From: Candidatus Pelagibacter sp. | Lineage (GTDB): Bacteria; Pseudomonadota; Alphaproteobacteria; Paracaedibacterales; CAIOTO01 | Assembly: GCA_013823725.1 (NCBI GenBank) | Contig: PNMQ01000002.1 | Location: 186,001 to 250,000, forward strand | Direction of reading: 5' to 3' | Length of the DNA: 64,000 bases | Shown here: one piece after another, positions 1 through 10,169 of the stretch | Numbering within the stretch: the first letter of the stretch is position 1 | Layout: every line of letters begins with the position of its first letter | The notes under the pieces: generated by a model | Told to the model about the DNA's origin: nothing | Database searches by the model: none | Seen by the model: the letters and a program-made list of their open reading frames with translations, nothing else | Translations under genes and position numbers: made by a program

Positions 1-1055
1 AGGAGATGATGAATATAACCCTTTGTAAAAGTTTGACATGTTTCACAACCACAATCTTTTTCTATTGGAGTATCATCATTCAAATACTGAGCGTTAAATA
101 AATTAATGTGTTCACGTGATGAAGGATGTGGATTATTTTCTGGTTTAACCAAAGCTCCACCATGCCTTGCAACGCGTGTTGGGTGAACACAATCAAAAGT
201 ATCGATACCACATTTTACACCGTTAAAGATATCCTTGATTCCACCAATACCTAAAAGATGAATAGGACGGTTCGCATCTAATCTTTCAGATGTGAAATGA
301 ACAATATCATACATTTGAGACTGAGAAGCACCCAAGGAACCACCAATAGCATGACCAAAAAAGGGCTGTGAGTTTACAAAGTCTGTACTTTCAATACGTA
401 AATCTTGAAAAATTCCACCTTGAATAATCCCATACAATCGTTGATTTCCTTGCACATTTAAGGTGTTAAATTTATTCAAACTGCGAACAGCCCAGCGATG
501 ACTCATGTGCATAGAACGTTCTGTATAAGATTTATCAACATTGAAAGGTGTGCATTCATCAAGAACAACGATAAAATCAGCACCTAATTTCTTCTGAATA
601 GTTATAGATTCTTCAGGTGTTAAATGCCATTTTTTTCCATCAATATAGGATCTGAATGTTGCACCATCTTCTGTAATTTTTAAAAGGCTTTTTTGAAGTT
701 TTGATTGCCTTTTACCTTTGATTTCATTAGCAACAGATCCATGCCCTAAACTAAAAATCTGGAACCCACCAGAATCTGTTAACATAGGACCTCTCCAACC
801 TGTAAATTTCTGAAGTCCCCCATGATAAGCAACAGCATCAGCACCTGGTTGTAACATCAAATGATAGGTATTGGACAAAATAAATTGAGTTCCGGCATCT
901 CTAAGTTGTTTAGGGGTTATCCCCTTCACTGCTGCTTTTGTTCCACAAAAAATAAAAGCAGGCGTTTTAACTACACCATGAGGTGTCACCAACGTTCCAA
1001 GCCTAGAACGTTGTGGTTGTGTTGATTGATAAGTAAAAGAAAAATCTAAAGACAT
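1..1055 (-). CDS. tgt: queuine tRNA-ribosyltransferase, C-terminus truncated by window edge
   Basis: Own translation of minus strand: MSLDFSFTYQSTQPQRSRLGTLVTPHGVVKTPAFIFCGTKAAVKGITPKQL...LTDSGGFQIFSLG...CGCETCQTFTKGY; typical Tgt motifs. Start overlaps the grxD stop by 1 nt. Not in ORF track. Confidence 0.93.
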   Translation of the reverse strand, partial: MSLDFSFTYQSTQPQRSRLGTLVTPHGVVKTPAFIFCGTKAAVKGITPKQLRDAGTQFILSNTYHLMLQPGADAVAYHGGLQKFTGWRGPMLTDSGGFQIFSLGHGSVANEIKGKRQSKLQKSLLKITEDGATFRSYIDGKKWHLTPEESITIQKKLGADFIVVLDECTPFNVDKSYTERSMHMSHRWAVRSLNKFNTLNVQGNQRLYGIIQGGIFQDLRIESTDFVNSQPFFGHAIGGSLGASQSQMYDIVHFTSERLDANRPIHLLGIGGIKDIFNGVKCGIDTFDCVHPTRVARHGGALVKPENNPHPSSREHINLFNAQYLNDDTPIEKDCGCETCQTFTKGYIHHL

Positions 1056-1405
1056 TAGACAGGCACTTCAGAACTATGTTCAATTTCAAGCTCTGTCAAT
1101 AATTTTTGCAATTCACCAGATTGAAACATCTCCTTTACGATATCGCATCCGCCAATAAACTCCCCCTTAACGTACAGCTGAGGGATTGTAGGCCAATTTG
1201 TAAAATCTTTTATTCCTTGACGAAGTTCAGGATCTGCTAAAATATCAACACTTTTGAATGCAACATTAAGATGCTTTAAAATTTGTGCGACAACAGATGA
1301 AAAACCACATTGTGGCATCTGCGCTGTCCCCTTCATGTAAAGAACCACATCATTGTCTGTTATATCCTTTTTTATTATTTCAAAAATTTTTGAATCTTCA
1401 CTCAT
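1055..1405 (-). CDS. grxD: monothiol glutaredoxin, Grx4 family
   Basis: CGFS active site, WPTIPQLYVKGEFIGGCDIV motif. Confidence 0.95.
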   Translation of the reverse strand: MSEDSKIFEIIKKDITDNDVVLYMKGTAQMPQCGFSSVVAQILKHLNVAFKSVDILADPELRQGIKDFTNWPTIPQLYVKGEFIGGCDIVKEMFQSGELQKLLTELEIEHSSEVPV

Positions 1406-1443
1406 TAAAAATACCTTATCATTTTATTGTTTTAACATTAGTT

Positions 1444-1680
1444 TTAAACTTCAACAACTTTAGTTTCAATAGACATTGCGTGAATATCATTGCATAACTG
1501 TGAACCCAAAGCAGTGTATACCATTTTATGCTGTTGAATAAGCCTTTTATTTTGAAATAAGGGCGAATGAATAGTTAATTTAAAATGATTTTGATCGCCA
1601 ACTGTATCTATGATCGAAATAACAGCATCTTCAAAAACACCACGAAGATTGTTATATATTTTCTGCTCAAGCTCGGTCAT
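1444..1680 (-). CDS. bolA: BolA family protein
   Basis: HKMVYTALGSQLCNDIHAMSIET BolA signature; adjacent to CGFS glutaredoxin. Confidence 0.9.
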   Translation of the reverse strand: MTELEQKIYNNLRGVFEDAVISIIDTVGDQNHFKLTIHSPLFQNKRLIQQHKMVYTALGSQLCNDIHAMSIETKVVEV

Positions 1681-2428
1681 TTTAAAAACTCAATTCAAAT
1701 ATGAACACATTCTCAAAATATTACCTTATAAATTAGAGTATAGCAAGTGAAAGTTGCCCTGGCATTTTATAGTAAAACTTTACACTTTACCCTCTACAGT
1801 CCACCGATTTTGAAATAAAGTAGAATCTGATTTATCTTATTTTAAGCTCGATGAAAAATCCCCTGCATGTCCACAATCAGGCCCAACTTCAAAAAGAACT
1901 AAAGTGTTTGGATTGTACTCTATTAGAAACACTACGTAGTAATCTGGAACAGCACCGTCTCAGATGAAACAGGGAGTATGAAGAATGAAATTCCATTGTA
2001 TCCAGTCTGATGTCCTTTAAAAAATCTCAATCTTATTTTAGAGAATAAACCTGAATACAACTCCATCCATGCACTACATTTTAAAATTCAATATTTTCAC
2101 TACTGATCTTCCTAGTTTTACAAATACCTAATCTTCATCAGTGGAAGTAATAATTTCCACCACCCAAAATAAGCCATTGAACGCTTCAATAGCACATAAA
2201 GGAAGAAAAAATAACTTGTTTATTCACAAAATTTATCATCAGAAGCGTAACTGTGTTCGCAAACAATGCCTTCAATAACTATCATTAGAAAAGTAGAAAT
2301 CAAATAAAAAATAAATTATTTAATTAATTTCATCAATTTAAATATATTTTTTAAATAAATTAATTCAATTTTAAATTTTTTTTGGTTTTATTTTATTTAA
2401 CGTAAAAAAAATAATACAAGGTAATAAA

Positions 2429-2881
2429 ATGAAAGAATCTTATTTTGAAATTGTCGTTATGATTGAACGCTTACATCGATTATTTTTAGAGGTTGTAAAA
2501 GAAGAACTTGACTCATTATCGTGCATGGATATAACAAGTGTACAAGCCCTTATTTTGTATAATATTGGAAGAAATCATCAACTAACCGTTGGAGAACTCA
2601 CCAACAAAGGGTATTACCTTGGATCGAATGTTTCTTACAATTTACGAAAGATGGTTAAAAATGGCTATGTAAGCCAAGTTCCATCTGCTCACGACCGCAG
2701 GTCCAGCCATGTTAAATTATCACAAAAGGGACAAGATCTTTTTGTGAAACTTGAAAAAGCATTTATGAAGCACACTGAGAACATTCAAAATGATAGCAAA
2801 AATGGCGTTAATTTGGACGAACTAAATTGCCACTTAAAAACCTTTGAAGTCTATTGGTCATCTTTAGTAAAATCGTACTAG
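2429..2881 (+). CDS. MarR-family winged-helix transcriptional regulator (LdtR-like)
   Basis: LTVGELTNKGYYLGSNVSYNLRKMVKNGYVSQVPSAHDRRSSHVKLSQKG wHTH. Confidence 0.8.
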   Translation: MKESYFEIVVMIERLHRLFLEVVKEELDSLSCMDITSVQALILYNIGRNHQLTVGELTNKGYYLGSNVSYNLRKMVKNGYVSQVPSAHDRRSSHVKLSQKGQDLFVKLEKAFMKHTENIQNDSKNGVNLDELNCHLKTFEVYWSSLVKSY

Positions 2882-2882
2882 A

Positions 2883-3533
2883 CTATTTTTTATCTACGTT
2901 TTTACCATATTGGCACAACATTGAAATAGAGCATTTTTCACATTCAGGTTTTCTGGCTTTGCAGATGTAACGTCCATGAAGAATCAACCAATGATGTGCC
3001 TTTTTTAAAAATTGTGAAGGAACACATTCCAAAAGTTGCATTTCAATTTCTAAAGGTGTTTTCCCCTTAGCTAATCCTATGCGCTGTGGAACCCTAAAAA
3101 TATGCGTATCGACAGCTATTGTTGGTTGTCCGAAGGCCTCATTTAAAACTACATTTGCAGTTTTTCGCCCAACGCCTGGAAAAGCTTCTAATTCTTCCCT
3201 TGTTTGAGGAACAATTCCCTGGTGCTTTGACAACAGCATAAAACACAGTTGCATAACATGTTTTGCTTTAGTTTTATAAAGCCCAATTGTTTTGATAATC
3301 TCTTCAAGTTTATCAATACCTAAATCTAAAATCTCTTGAGGTGATTGTGCTACTTTAAACAGAATATCCGTTGCTTTGTTGACATTGACATCTGTTGTTT
3401 GTGCCGACAACAAAACAGCGATTAAAAGCGTAAATGGATCATGGTAATTTAATTCTGTCTTTGGATCTGGATTTTCCTTTTCAAATATTTCAAAAATCTT
3501 TTGTATATCTTTTTGTTTCAAAACTTTAGTCAC
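2883..3533 (-). CDS. nth: endonuclease III
   Basis: HhH-GPD (FPGVGRKTANVVLNEAFG...VDTHIFRVPQRIG) and C-terminal 4Fe-4S cysteines. Confidence 0.95.
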   Translation of the reverse strand: MTKVLKQKDIQKIFEIFEKENPDPKTELNYHDPFTLLIAVLLSAQTTDVNVNKATDILFKVAQSPQEILDLGIDKLEEIIKTIGLYKTKAKHVMQLCFMLLSKHQGIVPQTREELEAFPGVGRKTANVVLNEAFGQPTIAVDTHIFRVPQRIGLAKGKTPLEIEMQLLECVPSQFLKKAHHWLILHGRYICKARKPECEKCSISMLCQYGKNVDKK

Positions 3534-4909
3534 GAAAACTGCTCCAAAAAAGAAGGGAAGCTAGTGTTAATGTATTCTGCATCTGTCAAACATATTTCCT
3601 GCTGTAACCCTGTAGCTAAAATAAGAGCAGACATCGAAAGCCTATGATCATGAACAGCATCAAATTTAACATTATTAATCACTTTATTTTTTGAAGTATT
3701 ATCTTTTGTTACTTGAATCACTAAATCATCATTTTTAATTTGGCACTGACCACCAAATAAATTGAGAAGCTCTTTTATTTTTGTTAGTCTATCCGACTCT
3801 TTAACTCTTAACTCTTTCAAACCTTTAAATATCGTCGTACCAGATGCAAAAAAAGCTGCGACGGATAATATAGGGTATTCGTCCATCAAAGATGACGCCA
3901 TATCAGAATCTGTTTCAACACCTTTTAAAAGACTACTTTCAACTTGTATATCCACCAGATCTTCACCCAATGTAGTGCCCACCTTTGAAACCGTAATATT
4001 ACCACCCATCTTTTGCAGGACACCAATATATTTTAATCGGAACAAATTACCATTAACATTTTTAATCACAATCTTTGATCCCGGAATAATTAAACCCAAA
4101 ACACACCAGAATGCTGCCGATGAAGCATCTCCAGGAACATAAACTTGTTCATATCTATCTTCATCACATATTTTTTGCTGATAGGGATATACTATCGTTT
4201 GCAAACCTATTCTTTGAATATGAACACCAAAATATTTCAAAATATTTTCAGTATGATCCCTTGACAAATAGGGTTCGGTAACGGTTGTTGGTGTTTTCGC
4301 ATTCAAAGCAGCCACTAATATTCCTGACTTCACCTGTGCAGAAGCCATAGGAAGATCATAAGTTACCCCTTTTAATTCACAACCCTTTATCAAAGCTGGT
4401 AAACATAACTTATTGTTTCTATCATATAACTCAATATCTGCACCCATTAAATTTAAGGGAAGTTCCATACGTTTCATGGGACGCCTTGATAAAGACTGAT
4501 CACCCCTCATTTGAACCGTTAAATTTGAAATTGAGGAAAAGTACCCCATCAATATGCGAGCCGATGTACCGGAATTTGCCATGTCTACTTTAATGAACTT
4601 TGAATCCTCATTTTGCAGAAAATCAAAATATGGTTTTGGATCTACACGTAAATTATTTTCATAATCAAGACAATCTACACCTAAATTTTCTATAGCTTTA
4701 CGAGTAGCTAAAACATCTTCACCAGGGTTCAAATTGCTGATGCACAACCTTTTCATACAAGCCAGTGATAAAATCAAAACACGATGACTTATAGATTTAC
4801 AACCAGGAACAAAAAATTCCCTGTTAGAAATATGAGAAAAGTTAACAGGTTTATAACAAACATAATTCTTAGGCATTATAAATTCACAATCATATATAAT
4901 TAAAGGCAT
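3530..4909 (-). CDS. aroA: 3-phosphoshikimate 1-carboxyvinyltransferase; start may be internal Met at about 4876
   Basis: GCKSISHRVLILS, ANSGTSARILMG, LKELRVKESDRL EPSP synthase motifs. Confidence 0.93.
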   Translation of the reverse strand: MPLIIYDCEFIMPKNYVCYKPVNFSHISNREFFVPGCKSISHRVLILSLACMKRLCISNLNPGEDVLATRKAIENLGVDCLDYENNLRVDPKPYFDFLQNEDSKFIKVDMANSGTSARILMGYFSSISNLTVQMRGDQSLSRRPMKRMELPLNLMGADIELYDRNNKLCLPALIKGCELKGVTYDLPMASAQVKSGILVAALNAKTPTTVTEPYLSRDHTENILKYFGVHIQRIGLQTIVYPYQQKICDEDRYEQVYVPGDASSAAFWCVLGLIIPGSKIVIKNVNGNLFRLKYIGVLQKMGGNITVSKVGTTLGEDLVDIQVESSLLKGVETDSDMASSLMDEYPILSVAAFFASGTTIFKGLKELRVKESDRLTKIKELLNLFGGQCQIKNDDLVIQVTKDNTSKNKVINNVKFDAVHDHRLSMSALILATGLQQEICLTDAEYINTSFPSFLEQFS

Positions 4910-4913
4910 TCTA

Positions 4914-7013
4914 TCATATTTTAGGTCGAATTACGTGAACAAGATCTAAATCAATTTTTTTTCTTATACCTTTTTCAACTAAAATTTGTTCGTAAATCAA
5001 AATATTTTCTAAAACTTTTTGCACATACTCTCTTGTTTCCTTAAAAGGAATGGATTCAATCCAATTTAAAATATTGAGATTAGAGTTATTAGGATCACCA
5101 AATAAATTGATCCATTTTTCAACAGAACCCTCACCTGCATTATAGGCCGCCAAAGTTAAAACAGCATTTCCTTTGTATTTATTAAGCAAACTAATAAGAT
5201 ATGAAACACCTAATAAAACGTTATCTTCTGCTTTAAACAAATTAAAAGAACTGATATTTACACCTATTTTTTTTAGATTTTTTCTTTCTGACTTTGCCGT
5301 TCCATTAAGCAACTGCATAAGACCCTTTGCATTTTTAATACTTCTTGCTTCAGGATTAAAATAGCTTTCTTGCCTGATAACAGAATGTGCTAAAGCATGC
5401 ATAAAAGAATATTTTGGAAATTTTTGAACTACGGGATCTATTGATTTTTTAAAAACATTACGGCTTAACAGAGGATAACCATTCCGCATGTTGAAACCCT
5501 TTTTGACAGATAAACGAACAATCTGGTAATCCCCTTGAATCTCTTGAGCAAGTTTTAAAACCATTTGATGAAATTTAGGCTCACTGTTTAAAGAAATAAG
5601 TGTATCAAAAAATTCATCAAATTTTGGAGGAATAATTTTTTTCTTCATTAATTTCAATAAAACAACAAAATCGTTTCTATTAAACTCTTCCTGATCCTTT
5701 GAATTTATTTTTTGTGTTTCAAAATGATCGTCCAACATATGTTGAGAATCAATTTTTTGATCAACCAATACTGTACTAAACTCTTTTCTCTTGAGCAAAG
5801 AATAAGCTATGTTTCCGTAAAAACTTGATCTAATGTGGCTTGCTTTTAAAAAGTATTGAACAGCCAAATCGTCGTAGCCTAATTTTGTATATGCTTTTGC
5901 TATCCAGAAAAGAATTTTGGCTTTATTTTTCACAGAATAAATATGATTTTCAATTTTTTTTAATTCATTTAAACCCCACAGGGGATTATCACAAAATTCA
6001 ATGGACAACCACGCAGGCAAAAAGAAAGCTATCACTGCATCGTCATTTTTTCGTTCACAATCTTTAGGCGTGTATTTATGCTGCTTTAAAACCTCTAAGG
6101 CTTTCTGATAGTCTTTTGAATCTATAAATCTCCGTGCAAGCTTGTACCTCCACTTAAAGAAGAGATCTGGATAAGTTACTTCTTCTGAAAATTGATAGTG
6201 CTGTAAAAGAGAAAAAGCTTGATCATCATGAATTTTTTTATTCTTTCCTAAATGAAGATGAATAAGTTGCAAAACAATGATTCCATTGTCTCCAGACTGT
6301 TTAAGTATCTCGTATGCTTGTAAATAGGCTTTTCCTTTTTGTTGTAGTAATTTGATATACACTTCAAGTACTTGTTTTTGTTGAACAGTTAAAAATCTTT
6401 CATATGGCTTGATATCTTTAAATTTTTCACTTAAGACTAAAAATTTCACTTGAGAAAAAGCCCAATTGAAAGGCAAAACTTTTTGAAATTCAGGTAGATA
6501 TCTTATGATATCATCTGGAATATGAAATTCATTAACCAACTTCATAAATTGTATTTTGGCTTCCTCATTAAAATTTAAAGACCACAATGAACGTGCAAAA
6601 ACAAACTGTCCTCTTCCTGTAACAGGAGGATGTGTTTTAAAAAATGAAATAAGGTGTTCTATTTTTTCTTTTAAAAGGCTGTTACTATTGTCATATCGAA
6701 GATTATGAATATCTAAAGCACTTTCGGCTTTCATCTGTATTTCTTTTAATCTGGGCCAAGAATTCAATAATTCAATCAATCGGGCAAGTTCAAAAAAATC
6801 ATTAGGGTAATTTAATGCTTTCTGCCATAAAGAATATTTTACTTGAGGTGTTAATAGTAATGATTTTTCACTGCTGGATACATGCAGAGAACACATACAA
6901 AAATATACACACGAATATAATATCCCTACAATGTACCTCAACTGAAGCGTCTTCTTCATGTCAAAACCACACACACGAAATTTTCTAGGGTATTGAAACT
7001 TAAAGGTAAACAA
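4914..7013 (-). CDS. lytic murein transglycosylase, SLT domain; probable start at internal Met near 6959
   Basis: Signal-peptide-like N-terminus; C-terminal ALAHSVIRQESYFNPEARSIKNAKGLMQLLNGTA...TLAAYNAGEGSV. Confidence 0.88.
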   Translation of the reverse strand: MFTFKFQYPRKFRVCGFDMKKTLQLRYIVGILYSCVYFCMCSLHVSSSEKSLLLTPQVKYSLWQKALNYPNDFFELARLIELLNSWPRLKEIQMKAESALDIHNLRYDNSNSLLKEKIEHLISFFKTHPPVTGRGQFVFARSLWSLNFNEEAKIQFMKLVNEFHIPDDIIRYLPEFQKVLPFNWAFSQVKFLVLSEKFKDIKPYERFLTVQQKQVLEVYIKLLQQKGKAYLQAYEILKQSGDNGIIVLQLIHLHLGKNKKIHDDQAFSLLQHYQFSEEVTYPDLFFKWRYKLARRFIDSKDYQKALEVLKQHKYTPKDCERKNDDAVIAFFLPAWLSIEFCDNPLWGLNELKKIENHIYSVKNKAKILFWIAKAYTKLGYDDLAVQYFLKASHIRSSFYGNIAYSLLKRKEFSTVLVDQKIDSQHMLDDHFETQKINSKDQEEFNRNDFVVLLKLMKKKIIPPKFDEFFDTLISLNSEPKFHQMVLKLAQEIQGDYQIVRLSVKKGFNMRNGYPLLSRNVFKKSIDPVVQKFPKYSFMHALAHSVIRQESYFNPEARSIKNAKGLMQLLNGTAKSERKNLKKIGVNISSFNLFKAEDNVLLGVSYLISLLNKYKGNAVLTLAAYNAGEGSVEKWINLFGDPNNSNLNILNWIESIPFKETREYVQKVLENILIYEQILVEKGIRKKIDLDLVHVIRPKI

Positions 7014-7177
7014 AAATCGTAATTCAAAATATTAAAACTAGTTATATTTTAAATCCAAATTTTTAAAATATTCTAAAGGAACGAATTATTTTTAAAAATC
7101 AGACGTTAGAAAATCTTTGATTAGTGAAAAAAATGAATATAGAATGATAGTGGTATAGTTTCAAAATAAAAAAAATT

Positions 7178-7549
7178 ATGAAAGAAAAAAAAATGTTTAA
7201 AACCTTTAATTATTTATTAGCAGTAATAACCATCATTGAAAGCTGTTTGGCATCTCAAGGGACACCGTCACAATCAGGATCTCAACCAGCTGCTTGGATG
7301 GAACTACTAAAATTTGCACCATTTATCGGTCTATTTTATTACATGCTTTATTATCAACCTAAAAAAAGAGAAAAAGAACATAAGACTCTGATCAATGCTT
7401 TGAACCCAGGGCAAAAAGTACTTTTAAACAATGGAATGTACGGCACTATTGTTAAAATATCACCAGATGATGAAGTTGCTCAAATTGAAATAGCAGACAA
7501 TGTCGTTATCAACGTTTTAAAGTCTGTCATCAGTTCTTCCAATAAGTAA
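7178..7549 (+). CDS. yajC: preprotein translocase subunit YajC
   Basis: FAPFIGLFYYMLYYQPKKREKEHKTLINALNPGQKVLLNNGMYGTI; upstream of secD. Confidence 0.93.
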   Translation: MKEKKMFKTFNYLLAVITIIESCLASQGTPSQSGSQPAAWMELLKFAPFIGLFYYMLYYQPKKREKEHKTLINALNPGQKVLLNNGMYGTIVKISPDDEVAQIEIADNVVINVLKSVISSSNK

Positions 7550-7596
7550 GACTAAGAATAAAACAAAAGTCACATTTTATTAAAGAGATTCAAATC

Positions 7597-9183
7597 ATGC
7601 TCAATACTAATAACTTCAAAAACACACTCATCATTCTTGTATGCTTGATGGGAATTATTTTTGCTATTCCTAATTTAGTCAAAGATGAAACAAAGCAAAA
7701 ACTTCCAGGATTTATGCAAAATACGGTTAATCTAGGTCTCGAACTTAGAGGCGGTTCACATTTGCAATTAGAAGTTGACATGAAACAAATTGAGCATGAT
7801 ACACTGTCCCAACTTGTTGATGATGTACGTCTTGCGTTACGCAAGGAAAAAATTGGTTATTCAAAACTTGCCATGCATCATCATGCAAGCGAACCTGTTA
7901 TCCATTTTGAAAGCATCGACAACCTTAAAGAAGAAACTCTTAAAAAAATCATTCTTACAATCGATAAAAATTTATTTGTCACAGTAAACGATAAAACAGT
8001 AAGCATTGGCTACGACAAACTAGCATTTCAATCTATAAAATCAAAAATCGTTGAACAATCTATTGAAGTTATCAGACGTCGTGTCGATGAAACTGGAACA
8101 ACAGAACCTATTATTCAAAAGCAAGGAGAAGACAGAATTATTCTTCAATTACCCGGTGTTCAAAATCCAGCAGAAGTTAGAGAGCGTCTTGGAAAAACAG
8201 CAAAGTTAACTTTCCACGCTGTAGATTCGTCTCTTCCCATGCTACCAGCCGACCCTCAAAATCCTGACAAAGTACCCACAGGACGTTATGGCGTTCAATA
8301 CATGCCTGAAATAATTGCTGGTCAAAAAATTTATATTCCCGTTTATAAAAAAATTGCCTTAAGTGGAGATACTCTGACCGATGCACAAGTAAATTATAGA
8401 GAAAACAGTCCTGCGGTAAGCTTGGTATTTAACACAGTAGGAACCAAAAAATTTGCACTTTTATCCAAAGAATATTTAGGGAAACCTTTTGCTATCGTAT
8501 TAGATAACCAAGTTCTTAGTGCACCAAGATTTAATTCTGTTATCCCAACAGGGCGTGCAGAAATAACTGGAAATTTTGATGTGAAAGCAGCAGCAGAATT
8601 ATCACTACTCCTTCGAGCTGGAGCACTTCCTGCACCACTTAAAATCATAGACGAAAAAACCATCGGACCAAGCCTTGGAAGCGATTCTATTAAACACGGA
8701 CAAACGGCCGTGGGAATTGCATTCATTCTTGTTTCAGCATTTATGATCTTTATATATGGAACTTCAGGCGTGTTTGCAGTGATTGGTTTGTTTTTTAACA
8801 TGACTCTTTTATTTGCAGCTTTATCACTTTTAGGAGCTACCTTAACCCTTCCAGGAATTGCAGGAATAGCATTAACAATTGGTATGGCAGTAGACGCAAA
8901 CGTGTTGATCTTTGAAAGAATCAAAGAAGAAATCAGATCAGGAAATAAGCTAGTTCAATCTATTGAGAACGGTTATCGACGTGCAATGATGACAATCATT
9001 GACTCTAACCTAACGACATTATTTGGAGCATCCTTACTGTTTATGTATGGATCAGGTCCTATCAGAGGTTTTGCAGTAACTCTTGCTTTAGGTATTATTA
9101 TTTCTCTATTTACGTCACTGTCTCTTTCGAAGTTTTTAACCATTATGTGGATTAAAAACAATCGCCAGAAAACAGTTGCATAA
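7597..9183 (+). CDS. secD: protein translocase subunit SecD
   Basis: LGLELRGGSHLQLEVD, IGMAVDANVLIFERIKEE motifs. Confidence 0.97.
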   Translation: MLNTNNFKNTLIILVCLMGIIFAIPNLVKDETKQKLPGFMQNTVNLGLELRGGSHLQLEVDMKQIEHDTLSQLVDDVRLALRKEKIGYSKLAMHHHASEPVIHFESIDNLKEETLKKIILTIDKNLFVTVNDKTVSIGYDKLAFQSIKSKIVEQSIEVIRRRVDETGTTEPIIQKQGEDRIILQLPGVQNPAEVRERLGKTAKLTFHAVDSSLPMLPADPQNPDKVPTGRYGVQYMPEIIAGQKIYIPVYKKIALSGDTLTDAQVNYRENSPAVSLVFNTVGTKKFALLSKEYLGKPFAIVLDNQVLSAPRFNSVIPTGRAEITGNFDVKAAAELSLLLRAGALPAPLKIIDEKTIGPSLGSDSIKHGQTAVGIAFILVSAFMIFIYGTSGVFAVIGLFFNMTLLFAALSLLGATLTLPGIAGIALTIGMAVDANVLIFERIKEEIRSGNKLVQSIENGYRRAMMTIIDSNLTTLFGASLLFMYGSGPIRGFAVTLALGIIISLFTSLSLSKFLTIMWIKNNRQKTVA

Positions 9184-9207
9184 TCATTTTTCATAAAGGA
9201 TTTCCCA

Positions 9208-10146
9208 ATGATCAAAAACATAAGCATTATTCCCTCTACTTTCAAAATTGATTTTGTAAGAATGCGTCACATTTCATTTACCATAGTTGCAAGCATTATT
9301 GTTGCATCATTTCTTAGCATCTTTTCAAAAGGTTTTAACTTTGGTATCGACTTTAAAGGTGGATATCTTTTAGAAGTTAGGTTCAACAAAGATGCGCCTG
9401 ATGTCACAGCTTTAAGAGAAAAATTAAATACTCTTAAACTTGGTGAAATTATGATTCAACAAGCAGGATCAACTCAAGATTTTCTCATTAAAATTGAAAA
9501 TCAAGAAGGTAAGAATTCTACAGCAGAAGTAGATGTTATAAGCGTTGTAAAGCAAAGTATAGGCGAAAATGCTGACTATAGAAAAGTTGAAAAAATTGGA
9601 CCAAAGGTTGGTCAAGAGCTTGTAAATAACGCTATTACTGCCATTGCTTTAGCACTAACAGCCATGCTTATTTATATTGCTGTTCGTTTTGAATGGCAGT
9701 TTGCAATTTGTGCGATTGCAGCATTAGCACACGACTGCATTGCCATATTAGGTTTTTTCTCAATCTTTTCTTTAGAATTTAACGAAACAGCTATCATTGC
9801 TATACTGATCACAGCAGGCTATTCCATTAATGACACTATCGTGATTTTTGATAGAATCAGAGAAACCATGAAAAGGTTCACACGAATGGATATTAGTGAA
9901 GTTATTAACACTAGCTTGAATGAAACGTTATCAAGAACATTTTTAACAGCTTTCACAACTTTGATTGCTATTGTTTCTCTGCTTATTTTTGGCGGTGAAG
10001 TCATTTCAAAGTTCAGTCTTCCCATTGCAATAGGTATTTTAATTGGATCATTTTCGTCTATTTTTGTGGCATCACCGTTACTGAAATATCTTAATTTGAA
10101 AATTCATTCTCAACATAAAAACCAAATTCCAGCAAATCAAGCATAA
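9208..10146 (+). CDS. secF: protein translocase subunit SecF
   Basis: FNFGIDFKGGYLLEVRF, YSINDTIVIFDRIRE motifs; follows secD. Confidence 0.97.
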   Translation: MIKNISIIPSTFKIDFVRMRHISFTIVASIIVASFLSIFSKGFNFGIDFKGGYLLEVRFNKDAPDVTALREKLNTLKLGEIMIQQAGSTQDFLIKIENQEGKNSTAEVDVISVVKQSIGENADYRKVEKIGPKVGQELVNNAITAIALALTAMLIYIAVRFEWQFAICAIAALAHDCIAILGFFSIFSLEFNETAIIAILITAGYSINDTIVIFDRIRETMKRFTRMDISEVINTSLNETLSRTFLTAFTTLIAIVSLLIFGGEVISKFSLPIAIGILIGSFSSIFVASPLLKYLNLKIHSQHKNQIPANQA

Positions 10147-10169
10147 TCATTTAAGGGAGCATCACCAGT

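Noticed and set aside
1690-2428. IS element in the long non-coding gap
   Set aside because: No terminal inverted repeats or transposase reading frame could be supported; only the weak toxin-like fragment was kept as a finding.
3762-4142. 126-aa plus-strand ORF inside aroA
   Set aside because: Antisense to aroA; no RBS or family support.
8394-8924. 176-aa minus-strand ORF inside secD
   Set aside because: Fully antisense to a well-supported secD; chance open frame.
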